Below, piece after piece: positions 37,195-45,643 of a stretch of DNA of 64,000 nt; position 1 is the first letter of the stretch, and each line of letters opens with the position of its first letter. The DNA is from Cytophagales bacterium. GTDB taxonomy: Bacteria; Bacteroidota; Bacteroidia; Cytophagales; Cyclobacteriaceae. The position numbers were made by a program, and so were the translations under genes. A model generated the notes under the pieces. It had not been told where the DNA came from and did not search any database. It saw only the letters and a program-made list of their open reading frames with translations. The stretch covers positions 62,001 through 126,000 of the forward strand of contig JAFLBR010000013.1 of the NCBI GenBank assembly GCA_017303795.1. The letters are read 5' to 3'.

Positions 37195-37911
37195 ATGAAA
37201 ATCGCCCTTGCTCAAACGCATCCTTTTACTGGTAATATAAGTGCTAACATTATAGCACACGAACAATTTGTGCTAAATGCAATTGCACACGGTGCTGATG
37301 TTATTATTTTTTCAGAATTATCATTAACCGGTTATGAACCGGCTTTAGCTGCCTCGTTAGCGTTAACCGCGCACGATGATCGGTTGCAACTATTCCAAAC
37401 ACTGAGCGACACACATACCATCACCATAATGATAGGCGCACCGCTAAGAGTTGCAACTGGTGTTCAGATTGGGTTGTTAATTTATCAACCGCAGGTACCT
37501 GTAAAAGTTTATGGTAAATACTATTTACATGCTGATGAAGAACCCTGGTTCGTGCCTGGCGTAAATCTGCCTCCGGTTTTGATAGGCGATAGTCGCGTGG
37601 GGTTGGCCATTTGTTATGAACTTTCTGTAGATGAACATCTAAAAAAATTGTTGCCTGAAAAGCCCGATGTTTATGTAGCCAGTGTTGCCAAGTTTAGTAA
37701 AGGCATAGCGCCATCTTATAATCGGTTAGCTGAAATTGCAAAGACCGGATTGCATACATTATTTGTGAATGCAGTCGGCACGGCCGATAATGGCGTGTGT
37801 GCCGGTGGCTCTGCTATCTGGAATAAAAATGGCGAGTTGCTCGCAAAGTTAGATGATGCACAGGAAGGGATTTTAATTCTTGATACAGAAACTGAAACGG
37901 TTATAAAATGA
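37195..37911 (+). CDS. Carbon-nitrogen hydrolase (nitrilase superfamily)
   Basis: A 238-residue amidase of the nitrilase superfamily. The catalytic triad is readable: Glu in IIFSELSLTGY, Lys in KVYGKYYLHADEEPWF and Cys in VGLAICYELS. Family members hydrolyse amides such as omega-amidase or carbamoyl substrates; the exact substrate is not evident. ATG 37195 (MKIALAQTHP) is preferred over an upstream TTG at 37174. Its stop overlaps the metallo-beta-lactamase start (ATGA), so the two are translated together. Confidence 0.85.
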   Translation: MKIALAQTHPFTGNISANIIAHEQFVLNAIAHGADVIIFSELSLTGYEPALAASLALTAHDDRLQLFQTLSDTHTITIMIGAPLRVATGVQIGLLIYQPQVPVKVYGKYYLHADEEPWFVPGVNLPPVLIGDSRVGLAICYELSVDEHLKKLLPEKPDVYVASVAKFSKGIAPSYNRLAEIAKTGLHTLFVNAVGTADNGVCAGGSAIWNKNGELLAKLDDAQEGILILDTETETVIK

Positions 37912-38675
37912 AGCAAATATTGGTGGTGAGTTTATTTATTGTTGCATTTGGTTGTACCCCAAAGGATAATTCCACTGAGGTAACAACCAAAGCGGATAAT
38001 GTTGTCTATCAGACCGAAGCACTGGTGATAAAAAAATTATCCGATCAGGTTTATCAACACATCAGCTTTCTCAATACCGAAAGTTTTGGTCGTGTGGAAT
38101 GCAATGGCATGGTTGTAACCCATGGAAACGAAGTTCTTGTTTTTGATACGCCTACAGATGACAACGGTTCTGCTGAATTGATTAAGTTCTTCACCAAACA
38201 GAATTTAAAAGTTACTGGAGTTGTAGCCACACATTTTCATGCCGATTGTGTTGGCGGATTGAATGAGTTTCATGCGCTGGGAATTCCTTCCTATGCCAAC
38301 AATCTCACCATTCAATTGATAAAAGAAAAAGCGGAGGGCATTGCTCCTCAACAGGGTTTTGATAAAGAGCTTGAATTGCGAGTAGGCGAAAAGAAGGTGA
38401 TCACTTCGTTTGTGGGTAAAGGCCACACCATGGATAATGTAGTCGCTTACTTTCCGGATGAAGAGACGCTGTTTGGTGGCTGCCTTTTGAAAGAAGTTGG
38501 CGCAAGCAAAGGTTTTTTGGGCGATGCCGATACGTTGGCATGGTCGGCTACCATGGTAAATCTGAAGACGAAATATCCGAATCTAAAATTTGTTATTCCC
38601 GGCCACGGAAAAACAGGTGGCAAAGAATTATTGGATTATACGGAACAACTTTTTCTACAAAAGAATCATCCTTAA
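37908..38675 (+). CDS. Subclass B1 metallo-beta-lactamase, lipoprotein
   Basis: A 255-residue zinc hydrolase with the complete B1 ligand set: His109-x-His111-x-Asp113 (THFHADCVGGL), His173 (GKGHTMDNVVAYFP), Cys192 (LFGGCLLKE) and His233 (IPGHG). The GGCLLK and LGDAD phrases are typical of true B1 beta-lactamases rather than generic fold members. The signal peptide ends in a lipobox-like AFGC (Cys16), predicting a membrane-anchored enzyme. Chromosomal B1 enzymes are known in other Bacteroidota (BlaB, IND, CfiA). Hydrolysis of carbapenems is inferred from family, not shown. Confidence 0.88.
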   Translation: MKQILVVSLFIVAFGCTPKDNSTEVTTKADNVVYQTEALVIKKLSDQVYQHISFLNTESFGRVECNGMVVTHGNEVLVFDTPTDDNGSAELIKFFTKQNLKVTGVVATHFHADCVGGLNEFHALGIPSYANNLTIQLIKEKAEGIAPQQGFDKELELRVGEKKVITSFVGKGHTMDNVVAYFPDEETLFGGCLLKEVGASKGFLGDADTLAWSATMVNLKTKYPNLKFVIPGHGKTGGKELLDYTEQLFLQKNHP

Positions 38676-38714
38676 TCTATTCATTGTTTTAACAAGCGCA
38701 GTGGATAATTACCG

Positions 38715-40769
38715 ATGCAACGAAACCTAAACCTAAGAACGAACTATTTTGCACTAGTATTACTTTTTCTACTGCCGGTGTTCACTACTTTTTCGCAGGT
38801 AATGCTTACCGGAAAAGTATTAGATCAAAACGACAAATCTCCACTGGCTTATGTAAATATTGGTTTAAAGAATACCGCCATTGGCACTATATCTAATCCG
38901 GATGGTACATTCTCAATCCGCATTCCTGAAAAGCATAAAAAAGATACGTTGTTGTTTTCAGCATTAGGTTATGGAAAGAAAGTAATCCCCATTCGCTTTC
39001 TTAGAGTTGATGAACAACAAATAATTTTACTTGCTGAGCGATCTGTTGTTTTAAACGATGTGGTGATATCCGCCAGGAAGGAAAAGAACAAAGTCTATCA
39101 ATTAGGTAATCGCGATGTGAGCGGTGGTGTTTTGGAAACCGATACACTTTAAGCGGGTTATGCCACGGCCTTGTTAATTGAAAATACAACAGCTTCGAAA
39201 GAACAAGGACTTGAGTTTCCGGTATATCTGGAAAAAGCACGGTTAAGAATTTTAAGAAACAACTTACCTGCATTCAAGTTCAGGGTTAGGCTGCAAGAGG
39301 TTGACAGTATCTCGGGCGAACCGGGTGCTGATATTTTACAGCAGAGTGTGGTGGTGGAATCAACCATGCGAAAAGGGTGGCTGGATTTTGAGCTTACACC
39401 TTTTAAGTTACTTATCACTAAACCATTTTTTGTAACGTTCGAGCAGATACTGGATAAACAGGATCGCACTATTATTGCTGATGGCTATCGGGAGTTTATG
39501 CGGGCACATCCGGAAAGGTTGGTAATTGATACCATTGAGTTTGAAGGCAAGAAAGAACCACACTTAATGATCAAGCAAGGTGGTATTGATTTACCGGGCA
39601 CATTCATCGCTATTACTTCCAAAGATTGGGCTGCCAAAGAGTTTACCTCCTTTACACGGCAAACCAGTTTTGCAGAGTGGGTAAAAGTGCGTGGCATTGT
39701 TACGGCAATGATTTCTGTTAGCAATCAACCAATCACTAAAACAGAAAAACCTAAACCTTGTGATGATACAAACATTATTTGTAAGGCAACGAAATTGTGC
39801 GAAACATTTATGGACGAAACAGGTGTGAATGGTATGCAGATAAGTGTGAGTAAGAGTGGTGAATTAAAATGGTCCAGAGCGTTTGGATATGCTGATGTTG
39901 ACACACACAAACCTGTAACCGCACAGACCAAATTCCGGATTAACAGTATCTCCAAATCGCTTACGGCATTGGCTTTGGTTAGATTGGAGAGTGAAGGTAA
40001 ACTTGATCTGGATGCACCTATTCAAAAATATTTACCTGAGTTTCCTGAAAAGGAATATCCTTTTACTGCACGACAGTTAGCAGGTCATTTGGCTGGCATT
40101 CGCGATTATCGCCAAGATGACGCTAGTGATTTGATTCGTACCGAACATTACGCCACTGCTATTGACGCGCTTGCAACTTTTAAAGAAGATAGCTTACTAT
40201 TTGAACCGGGCACGCAGTTTCACTATTCATCGTTTGGTTGGAATTTGTTAGGGGCTTTAATCGAAAAGATAACGGGTAAACATTATCTCATTTACATGAG
40301 TGAAACCATCTTTAACCCTTTGGGCATGGAATCTACTCTTGGAGATGATGCCACAAAAACAATCACCAATCGTAGTACCTTTTATGATCTTACCGGTAAA
40401 CCAAATGATTTAGGTGACATAAGTTATAAGTATGCCAGTGGCGGATTATTATCTACAGCCGATGATTTAGTGAAATTCGGTAACGAAATGTTGAATGGAA
40501 AATCACTAAGCGGAAAGCAACGAGAGCAATTGTTTCAATCGCAAAAGACAAATGCTGGAAACGAAACCGGCTATGGTCTGGGTTGGTACACCGGTGTGGA
40601 TCGTAACGGCCATCGTATCTGGTATCATGCTGGTGATTCGTTTAGCAGTAGCTCGTGGCTGGTAATTTACCCAGATGATAAATTGGTAGTGGCATTAGTT
40701 GCCAATTCGCAGCATGCAGCAGCTTTTGATATCTACGAAGTAGGTGAATTTTTTTATGGAAACAAATAA
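38715..40769 (+). pseudogene. Carboxypeptidase-regulatory-domain serine hydrolase split by one in-frame stop
   Basis: One reading frame of about 684 codons is interrupted only by TAA at 39150-39152. The first part (145 residues) has a signal peptide (ending FSQ) and a carboxypeptidase-regulatory-like domain; after the stop the same frame continues AGYATALLIENTT, a strand-rich linker domain, then a class C beta-lactamase/serine hydrolase domain with SISK (Ser and Lys nucleophile motif, near 39,944) and the YSSFGWN Tyr motif. No start codon with good context follows the stop (a TTG at 39171), so the downstream half is probably not made alone. Could be a pseudogene, a stop read-through, or a single-base sequence error. 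It lies 39 bp after the metallo-beta-lactamase. Confidence 0.8.
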
Positions 40770-40783
40770 GCCTTAACTACCTG

Positions 40784-40870
40784 TAGCCCTGAAAGGGCCT
40801 CATATCTAAAGACAGGGTGAAGCCCTGTCAAATGAATAGTGAATTAAAGAGCAAGCCCTGAAGGGGCGGG
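40784..40870. repeat. Three-hairpin GCCCTGAAAGGGC-type dispersed repeat
   Basis: GCCCT-GAA-AGGGC (40786-40798), ACAGGG-N5-CCCTGT (40812-40828) and GCCCT-GAA-GGGGC (40855-40867) are three successive palindromes in an intergenic stretch of 192 bp. This combination (GCCCTGAAAGGGC with an 'AGGGTGAAGCCCT' unit) is a style I associate with dispersed intergenic elements in Bacteroidota. No coding capacity. Confidence 0.7.
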
Positions 40871-40961
40871 ATAGTTGGAGGCGTGCATGACACCCCACCT
40901 TCACTGCTTATTGGGTTAATTAATAAAGTAGCGGTACTTTAGAATCTTAAATCAAACCGCT

Positions 40962-41309
40962 ATGATTGTTTACGGAATTAAAAACTGCAATACTGTTAAG
41001 AACGCGTTAGACTGGCTGAAGAAAAATAAGGTAGAGTTTGAATTTCACGATTATAAAAAGGTGGGTGTAACCGCTTCCAAACTTGCCGATTGGAGTAAAC
41101 AAGTAGGTTGGGAAAGCCTCGTAAACAAACGCGGCACAACCTGGCGGCAATTAGATGAAGCTGTTCAAAATAAAATTACCAACGAGAAAGCCGCCATTGC
41201 CTTGATGGTAGAGAAGACCAGCGTAATTAAACGCCCGTTGATTGAGGATAATGGCAAAGTACTTCTGTTAGGCTTTGATGAAGCACAATACAAAGCGGTA
41301 TTTTCTTAA
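40962..41309 (+). CDS. ArsC/Spx-family thioredoxin-fold protein
   Basis: A 115-residue member of the ArsC/Spx/YffB family: MIVYGIKNCNTVKNALDWLKKN (single Cys9 in place of a CxxC), DYKKVGVTASKLADWSKQVG, LVNKRGTTWRQLDE and IKRPLIEDNGKVLLLGFDE. The single-cysteine form resembles YffB-type proteins rather than Spx regulators or genuine arsenate reductases; the substrate is unknown. It is preceded by the dispersed repeat and followed immediately by a terminator that overlaps its stop codon. Confidence 0.85.
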   Translation: MIVYGIKNCNTVKNALDWLKKNKVEFEFHDYKKVGVTASKLADWSKQVGWESLVNKRGTTWRQLDEAVQNKITNEKAAIALMVEKTSVIKRPLIEDNGKVLLLGFDEAQYKAVFS

Positions 41310-41337
41310 AATTGCTGTTTAAATTCAGCAATTTTTT
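41309..41337 (+). terminator. Terminator overlapping the ArsC-like stop codon
   Basis: Perfect 9-bp stem AAATTGCTG (41309-41317) with CAGCAATTT (41326-41334), 8-base loop, then TTT. The hairpin begins within the stop codon. The same bases form the first of two duplicated palindromes that precede the ATPase gene, so the element may have two roles. Confidence 0.7.
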
Positions 41338-41363
41338 GCTATTTTTGCTGAGTTAATTCAGCA
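41312..41363. promoter_or_regulatory. Tandem palindromes (operator-like) at the ATPase start
   Basis: Two 19-base copies, 41312-41330 and 41345-41363, share 16 of 19 positions and the plan TTGCTG-N8-CAGCA; each is itself an inverted repeat. Their centres are 33 bp apart, about three helical turns. The second copy ends 2 bases before the TTG start of the ATPase gene, so a protein bound there would cover the start region. TTTTTGCT is also repeated between them. Confidence 0.55.
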
Positions 41364-41365
41364 TT

Positions 41366-42562
41366 TTGGATAAAATACTAGAAAAATCAGCTATTTTAAC
41401 TAAGAATCAGGAGAACCGATTCGTCCGGTCGTTAATGGAAAAAATCGACTGGAGTGATCGTTTGATTGGTATTTTGGGTGCGCGCGGTACCGGAAAAACC
41501 ACACTGCTGTTGCAGCGACAGAAACAAGAATATGGCTTAACTCAGAAGGCTGTTTATCTCACGTTAGATGATATTTATTTCACTGAAAACAGGCTTGTAG
41601 ATTTTGCCAATGCATTCTATCAACAAGGTGGAAAGGCGCTATTTATTGATGAGGTACATAAATATCCGGGTTGGGCGCAGGAAATAAAAAACATTTATGA
41701 TTTTAATAAAGAACTGCGAATAGTGTTTACGGGTTCTTCGATTACAGATATGATTCGTCAGCATGCTGATCTTAGTCGCAGAGCTGTGCAGTATGAACTT
41801 CCGGGCTTATCTTATCGTGAGTACTTACAATTCATATCGGTTAACACTACTTCGGTAATTTCTTTGCCAGAATTGATAAAGAATCATTACGAAATTGCGT
41901 TGGATTTATCGGCTAAGTTTAAACCATTACAATATCTTCAATCGTATTGGCAAAATGGTTATTACCCTTTCTTTACTGAAAATGTGAATACCTATGCTAT
42001 CCGGTTAGAGCAGGTGGTTAAACTGATTATAGAAAACGACCTACGATTTATTGAAGGCTTTGATCAGGCTAATACCAGAAAAATTTATCAACTCCTTTAT
42101 GTTTTGGCAACCAATGTTCCCTTTAAGCCTAACGTTACTAAGCTAAGTGCCAAGATTGGTGTTCATCGAAACACGTTGGTTCAATACCTGTATTATTTAG
42201 AAAAAGCAAGACTGGTTAACGCGCTTACGGCTTCCGGAAAAAGTACCAGCACCTTACAAAAGCCTGATAAAATCTATCTTGAGAATACAAACTTGCATTT
42301 TGTATTCTCGCCCGAACAAGCAAATACCGGTACCTTAAGGGAATCATTTTTCCTCAATCAATTACGAAATGCCGGGCACAACATTTCGTTACCACTTAAA
42401 ACAGATTTTCATGTAGATGAGAAATACTTCTTTGAAGTAGGTGGTAAGGATAAAAAAATTAGTCAACTTGATAAAAATAAATTCTCGTATGTTGTTTCTG
42501 ATGATATTGAAGTGGGAGCACTAAATAAGATTCCACTTTGGTTGTTCGGGTTTCTTTATTAA
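41366..42562 (+). CDS. AAA ATPase with DUF4143 domain
   Basis: A 398-residue ATPase of the AAA_14/DUF4143 type: Walker A GARGTGKTT (residues 38-46), Walker B ALFIDEVHKY (about 91-100), sensor VFTGSS, then a winged-helix/DUF4143 C-terminal half (LSAKIGVHRNTLVQYLYYLEKARLV). Such proteins are frequent in Bacteroidota and archaea and their role is unsettled; ties to mobile elements and toxin-antitoxin-like loci are suspected. An in-frame TAA at 41354 limits the start to TTG 41366 (or ATT 41363), right beside the palindrome. The next gene starts 7 bp downstream. Confidence 0.85.
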   Translation: MDKILEKSAILTKNQENRFVRSLMEKIDWSDRLIGILGARGTGKTTLLLQRQKQEYGLTQKAVYLTLDDIYFTENRLVDFANAFYQQGGKALFIDEVHKYPGWAQEIKNIYDFNKELRIVFTGSSITDMIRQHADLSRRAVQYELPGLSYREYLQFISVNTTSVISLPELIKNHYEIALDLSAKFKPLQYLQSYWQNGYYPFFTENVNTYAIRLEQVVKLIIENDLRFIEGFDQANTRKIYQLLYVLATNVPFKPNVTKLSAKIGVHRNTLVQYLYYLEKARLVNALTASGKSTSTLQKPDKIYLENTNLHFVFSPEQANTGTLRESFFLNQLRNAGHNISLPLKTDFHVDEKYFFEVGGKDKKISQLDKNKFSYVVSDDIEVGALNKIPLWLFGFLY

Positions 42563-42569
42563 AAATTTT

Positions 42570-43190
42570 ATGGGCTTATTCTCTTTCCTCAAATCTTCCA
42601 AACCAGCTTACACCGATCGCGTGTGGCGAACTGCCGACAAGGCCTTGGTGGGTATTGTAACCGATGCCATGTTGGCCATCACGCGTAAGCAGATTCCTAT
42701 TGTACTTTGTTTTTTTGAAGATGAGTTTGAACAGATCACAAAATTTCTAACCGAGAAAGGAGTTCCGGCTATTCCGTTAAAGGCTTATCATACTGAAAAA
42801 CAACCGGGTGTTGTGTGGTATGCAGCCGCAACCTCAGCCCCGGAATATATTTCAGCGTTGGCGAGTCAACCTGTTACCATTCTTTTCTATGGTCATTATC
42901 CATTGCCTTCAAAGGAAAATGATTTGCTACAAAAACTACAAACCGGATTCCCTTCGGCATCAGTTGTATTCTACTCTTCTTTTGATGAACCGGCCTTTAA
43001 ACTTTTTGGTGGCGAACGCTTAACCAGTTTGCTCGACAGCATGGGCATGAAAGAAGACGAAGCAATTGAACACAAATTGGTAAGTGCTTCTATGAAACGC
43101 GCCCGCGAAAAAGTAGAAAGCATGGTAAGAGTAGAATCTCCGGCTACATCCGAAAAGGAATGGTTCGCCAAAAATGTTAAGTCGGTATAG
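42570..43190 (+). CDS. SecA-like fragment protein (helicase domain 2 remnant)
   Basis: A 206-residue soluble protein. I read it as related to the second nucleotide-binding domain of the protein translocase motor SecA: KQIPIVLCFFEDEFEQITKFLTEKGVPAIPLKA parallels SecA's 'rPVLVGT.s.e.SE.ls..L...gi.h..LnAk', and its C-terminal LLDSMGMKEDEAIEHKLVSASMKRAREKVES parallels SecA's 'lm.rlg..egE.I.H.mvtkSIerAQkKVE'. The Walker motifs and preprotein-binding domain are absent, so it cannot be a motor. It lies between the ATPase and the PBP1C gene (6-bp gap), in one apparent operon. Function unknown. Confidence 0.6.
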   Translation: MGLFSFLKSSKPAYTDRVWRTADKALVGIVTDAMLAITRKQIPIVLCFFEDEFEQITKFLTEKGVPAIPLKAYHTEKQPGVVWYAAATSAPEYISALASQPVTILFYGHYPLPSKENDLLQKLQTGFPSASVVFYSSFDEPAFKLFGGERLTSLLDSMGMKEDEAIEHKLVSASMKRAREKVESMVRVESPATSEKEWFAKNVKSV

Positions 43191-43196
43191 AAATAT

Positions 43197-45551
43197 ATGC
43201 ATGCCTTTTTAAAAAGGAACCGATATTATCTTGGCGCAATTCTACTTTTGTTAGTTGCGTATTATTTCTCATTACCTCAAATTATATTTCACGAGTCGTA
43301 CTCTACCGTGTTAGAAGATCGCACGGGTAAATTGCTTGGTGCTACCATTGCAACCGATGGTCAATGGCGTTTTCCGGAAGGCGAAGTAGTACCCGATAAA
43401 TTTAAAACTGCGTTGATAGTATTTGAAGATAAACGCTTCTATTCACATCCGGGTGTTGATGTCCTTTCTCTGGGTCGCGCTACACAACAAAATTTAAGTG
43501 CCGGAAAAATTATAAGCGGTGGAAGCACAATCACCATGCAGGTAATTCGCTTATCGCGAAATAACAGCCGAACATTTTTTGAGAAACTAATTGAAATGAT
43601 TTTAGCCACACGGTTAGAGTGGCGTTATTCTAAAGAAGAAATTCTTTCACTATACGCTGCGCATGCACCGTTTGGTGGTAATGTGGTTGGCCTTGAAGCT
43701 GCCTGCTGGCGATACTTTGGTCGCGATGCAGCAGAACTCAGTTGGTCTGAAGCAGCTTTGCTGGCGGTGCTGCCAAACAATCCTTCTTTAATACATCCGG
43801 GTAAAAACCGAGATGCATTGAAATCAAAACGCGATCGTTTATTAAAGCGCTTGCTTGTTGTGGGTAAGATGGATTCGCTTACCTATGAACTCGCCCTAAC
43901 TGAACCTATACCCGATCATCCAATTGCGTTACCGCGATTAGCGCCACATTTATTAAGCAGATTATTAAAGGAGGGTTATAGCGGTAAGCGTGTGGTTGCG
44001 TCAATAGACAGAACCATGCAGGAGCGGGTAACGCAATTGGTCAGTTATCATCACGAAAGGTTAAAGGGCAACCGGGTATTTAATGCTGCGGCTTTGGTAG
44101 TAGAAGTTAAAACCGGAAGAGCCGTAGCCTATGTTGGTAATACAAACGCAGGAGCAACGCGTGGCGAAGCAGTGGATATTATAACAGCGCGCAGAAGTAC
44201 AGGCAGCATTTTAAAGCCACTTCTTTATGCAGCCATGTTAGATGAAGGAAAGATCTTGCCCGCTACGCTTCAACCCGATGTACCCACTCTGATAAATGGT
44301 TTTGCTCCACGCAACTTCAGTAAAGAATATGATGGTGCGGTGGCAGCTAATCAAGCTTTGATTCGCTCGCTTAATATTCCGGCTGTGCATCAGCTTCGCG
44401 ATTATCGCTACGAAAAGTTTTATGATCTCTTGCAGCACACTGGCCTTACCACACTTAATCAACCGGCCGATCATTATGGGTTGTCGTTAATCTTAGGAGG
44501 GGCCGAGGGCACATTGTGGGAGATAACCGGATTGTATGCGTCTATGGCCCGCACGCTGAATAACTTTTTTCAGTCACCGGGTTCTAATCGTTACAACAAA
44601 TCAGATTTTCATTCTCCGTTGTATAAACTCAGCGATTCAACACGTTACGTAGGCATAGAAAGTTCATCGTGGTTATCGGCAGCAGCCATTTACCTTACGT
44701 TTAATGCCTTGCAGGAAGTTTACCGTCCGGGTGAAGAAACCGGTTGGCGCATGTTTCATAGTTCAAAACGTATTGCCTGGAAAACCGGAACCAGTCACGG
44801 CTTGCGCGATGCCTGGGCCGTAGGTGTTAATGGCGAATATGCCGTAGGCGTATGGGTGGGTAATGCCGATGGCGAAGGCCGCCCTGGGTTAACCGGTACT
44901 GAATCTGCTTCGCCTTTGATGTTTGATATTTTTGGACAACTGCCTGGTAATAGTTGGTTCCTGACTCCACAGCACGAACTGCACGAAGTTGAAGTGTGTA
45001 GCCGCAGTGGCATGCGGGCAACCGAGTTATGCGAAGCAAGAGAAAAGCAATTAGTAACACGTAGCGGTTTACAAAGTGGCGTGTGCCGCTATGATCAACG
45101 CATACATTTATCTGCCGATAAACATTACCGTGTACATGCCGATTGTGAGTCGGTTACTCAAATGATTACCGAAGCGCGGTTTGTGTTGCCACCCGTGCAG
45201 GAGTATTATTATAAAACCAAAAACCTCAGTTATAAAACATTGCCACCATTGCGCAGCGATTGTGCTAACCCGGCAGCCGTTGCTTCTATGGATATGATTT
45301 ATCCGCAGCGCGATGCCCGCATTTTTATTCCACGCCAGCTCGATGGCCAGCAGGGAAGTGCCTTGTTTGAAGCAACACATCGCCAGCCGGGTGCTATAAT
45401 TTACTGGCATCTGGATGGAGCTTTTATGGCCAGTACCCGCGGTACACATCGGGTGGCCGTTGCGCCAACTGCGGGTAAACATAAGTTAACCCTGGTGGAT
45501 GAGGCCGGCAACATTGTTGAACAGATGTTTAGCGTAATATCAGAGAACTAA
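43197..45551 (+). CDS. pbpC: Penicillin-binding protein 1C
   Basis: Bifunctional peptidoglycan synthase of 784 residues. One N-terminal membrane helix (about 10-27) is followed by a GT51 glycosyltransferase (FEDKRFYSHPGVD with catalytic Glu77; GGSTITMQ about 108-115), a transpeptidase with RRSTGSILKPLLYA, RSLN and KTGTSHG motifs, and a C-terminal PBP1C domain (IFIPRQLDGQQG...). This matches PbpC of E. coli, which pairs with the alpha-2-macroglobulin YfhM; the latter's homologue is 6.5 kb upstream. It follows the SecA-like gene by 6 bp. Confidence 0.93.
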   Translation: MHAFLKRNRYYLGAILLLLVAYYFSLPQIIFHESYSTVLEDRTGKLLGATIATDGQWRFPEGEVVPDKFKTALIVFEDKRFYSHPGVDVLSLGRATQQNLSAGKIISGGSTITMQVIRLSRNNSRTFFEKLIEMILATRLEWRYSKEEILSLYAAHAPFGGNVVGLEAACWRYFGRDAAELSWSEAALLAVLPNNPSLIHPGKNRDALKSKRDRLLKRLLVVGKMDSLTYELALTEPIPDHPIALPRLAPHLLSRLLKEGYSGKRVVASIDRTMQERVTQLVSYHHERLKGNRVFNAAALVVEVKTGRAVAYVGNTNAGATRGEAVDIITARRSTGSILKPLLYAAMLDEGKILPATLQPDVPTLINGFAPRNFSKEYDGAVAANQALIRSLNIPAVHQLRDYRYEKFYDLLQHTGLTTLNQPADHYGLSLILGGAEGTLWEITGLYASMARTLNNFFQSPGSNRYNKSDFHSPLYKLSDSTRYVGIESSSWLSAAAIYLTFNALQEVYRPGEETGWRMFHSSKRIAWKTGTSHGLRDAWAVGVNGEYAVGVWVGNADGEGRPGLTGTESASPLMFDIFGQLPGNSWFLTPQHELHEVEVCSRSGMRATELCEAREKQLVTRSGLQSGVCRYDQRIHLSADKHYRVHADCESVTQMITEARFVLPPVQEYYYKTKNLSYKTLPPLRSDCANPAAVASMDMIYPQRDARIFIPRQLDGQQGSALFEATHRQPGAIIYWHLDGAFMASTRGTHRVAVAPTAGKHKLTLVDEAGNIVEQMFSVISEN

Positions 45552-45560
45552 GTATCTTTG
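45528..45560 (+). promoter_or_regulatory. Probable promoter of the first SPOR-OmpA gene
   Basis: TTTA (45528-45531), a 21-bp spacer and TATCTTTG (45553-45560) form a Bacteroidota-type promoter with one mismatch in the -33 element, overlapping the end of pbpC. The predicted 5' untranslated region is about 77 bases. Confidence 0.5.
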
Positions 45561-45643
45561 AATCGGTAACTTTTGTTGACTGTAATATTGAGCGCGGGTA
45601 GAGTTACCAATTTTTTAAACTTGTTCTATCTAACCTCAGTTAT

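Noticed and set aside
39171..40769. Serine hydrolase as a separate gene starting at TTG 39171
   Set aside because: It is in the same frame as the upstream 38715-39149 part, has no signal peptide and starts within a conserved domain, so the single-stop interrupted gene explains it better.
37908..40769. Mobile antibiotic-resistance cassette
   Set aside because: No integrase, transposase, terminal inverted repeats or attachment site nearby; composition matches the chromosome, so an intrinsic beta-lactamase locus is more likely.
41309..41363. CRISPR-like repeats before the ATPase gene
   Set aside because: Only two copies with 14 bp between them; no spacer array and no cas genes in the window.
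41366..43190. ATPase plus SecA-like protein as a toxin-antitoxin or phage-defence pair
   Set aside because: The next gene, pbpC, is joined by 6 bp and neither small protein resembles a toxin or nuclease; context does not support a defence role.
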